Shown here: one piece after another, positions 63,373-64,000 of the stretch | Numbering within the stretch: the stretch's first letter is position 1 | Layout: the number at the start of each line of letters is the position of its first letter | NCBI GenBank assembly: GCA_008921705.1 | Contig: VFFE01009165.1 | Location: 793,891 to 857,890, forward strand | Source: Burhinus oedicnemus | Taxonomy: Eukaryota; Chordata; Aves; Charadriiformes; Burhinidae | Length of the DNA: 64,000 nucleotides | Direction: 5' to 3' | Made by a program: the position numbers and the translations under genes | The notes under the pieces: generated by a model | Seen by the model: only the letters and a program-made list of their open reading frames with translations | Databases searched by the model: none | Told to the model about the DNA's origin: nothing

Positions 63373-63912
63373 CATAGAAACATAGAAACATAGAATCATA
63401 GAATCATAGAATGGTTAGAGTTGGAAGGGACCTTCAAGATCATCTAGTTCCAAACCCCCTGCCATGGACAGGGACATCTTCCACTAGACCAGGTTACTCA
63501 AAACCCCATCCAACCCGCCCTTGAACACTTCCAGGCATGGGGCATCCAAAACTTCCCTGGGCAACCTGGTCCAGTGTCTCACCACCCTCAGAGCAAAGAA
63601 GTTCTTCCTGATATCTAATCTGTATCTACCCTCTTTCAGTTTAGAGCTGTTAAGCCTCGTCCTATCACTACACTCCCTGATAAAGAGTTCCTCCCCATCT
63701 TTCCTGTAGGCCTCCTTTAGGTACAGGAAGGCCACTATTAGGTCTGCCCGGAGCCTTCTCTTCTCCAGGCTGAACAACCCCAACTCTCAGCCTGTCGTCT
63801 TCATAAGCGAGGTGTTCCAGCCCTCTGATCATCTTCGTGGCCCTTCTCTGGACCTGCTCCAACAGGTCCATGTCGTTGTTATGTTGGGGGTCCCAGAGCT
63901 GGATGCAGTACA
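63373..63912 (-). mobile_element. CR1 LINE, 5'-truncated 3' end, minus strand
   Basis: From the plus side it shows the reversed terminal repeat (CATAGAATCATAGAATGG), TTGGAAGGGACCTTCAAGAT, CATCTAGTTCC and CCCCTGCCATGG. It then runs through the ORF2 C-terminus and ends at GGATGCAGTAC (about 63912). On the minus strand ORF2 reads LLEQVQRRATKMIRGLEHLA, then RLR. It then needs a frame change because two bases are missing from CTGAGAGAGTTGG near 63782-63796. It continues as GLFSLEKRRLRADLI and RLDIRKNFFALRVVRHW, to SNLV and the natural stop at 63484-63486. Apart from that deletion the frame is clean, so it is young like the 23.4 kb copy, and about 80 bp longer. Confidence 0.96.
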
Positions 63913-64000
63913 TTCATGATTTTTCCATCACCCAGTAAATCTTGCAGCAGCAAGGTAAGGGGAGTTAGTGAAATATTTGTTCTATGTGTCTTGGAGAACA
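63913..64000. other. unique sequence at right edge
   Basis: The last 88 bases flank the CR1 truncation point. Nothing was recognised. Confidence 0.5.

Overview
The window looks like avian nuclear DNA: an AT-rich, gene-poor stretch (a gene desert or the inside of a very large intron). Three things point to a bird. There are 5'-truncated CR1 LINE copies ending in the short ATTCTATG-type 3' repeat. There is a solo LTR of a kind I recall as common in bird introns (starting TGTTGGGTTGAC, with a GGGTTGAGATAA motif). SINEs are absent and microsatellites are few. I found no rRNA, tRNA, CRISPR, bacterial-type operon or gene that I can name.

Layout. 1-4850: plain AT-rich sequence. 5000-5700: a GC-richer patch with a decayed CR1 3' end, a G-quadruplex motif and a minus-strand TATA-like box. 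7020-7500: a second GC-richer patch with a minus-strand G-quadruplex motif. 8040-8510: CpG-bearing DNA with overlapping open frames on both strands. 10.2-20 kb: minus-strand exon-like segments, none identified; the best is a putative terminal exon at 15183-15420. Two hairpin-forming inverted repeats lie at 11151-11179 and 19409-19446. 23366-23823: the clearest plus-strand CR1. 32.3-32.9 kb: a three-copy 11-bp repeat, the longest open frame (165 codons, minus strand) and a CArG-box palindrome. 40.0-40.35 and 42.35-43.25 kb: further GC/CpG-richer islands. 44.7 and 45.8-46.1 kb: two older CR1 tails. 50707-51232: the solo LTR. 51.2-63.37 kb: mostly featureless AT-rich DNA. 63373-63912: a minus-strand CR1 running almost to the right edge.

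No set of genes works together here. What can be supported is repeat history (several CR1 ages and one solo LTR), a few structural motifs and weak exon candidates that need homology or RNA evidence. Open frames of 60-120 codons are expected by chance in 64 kb of this composition, so I do not call them genes.
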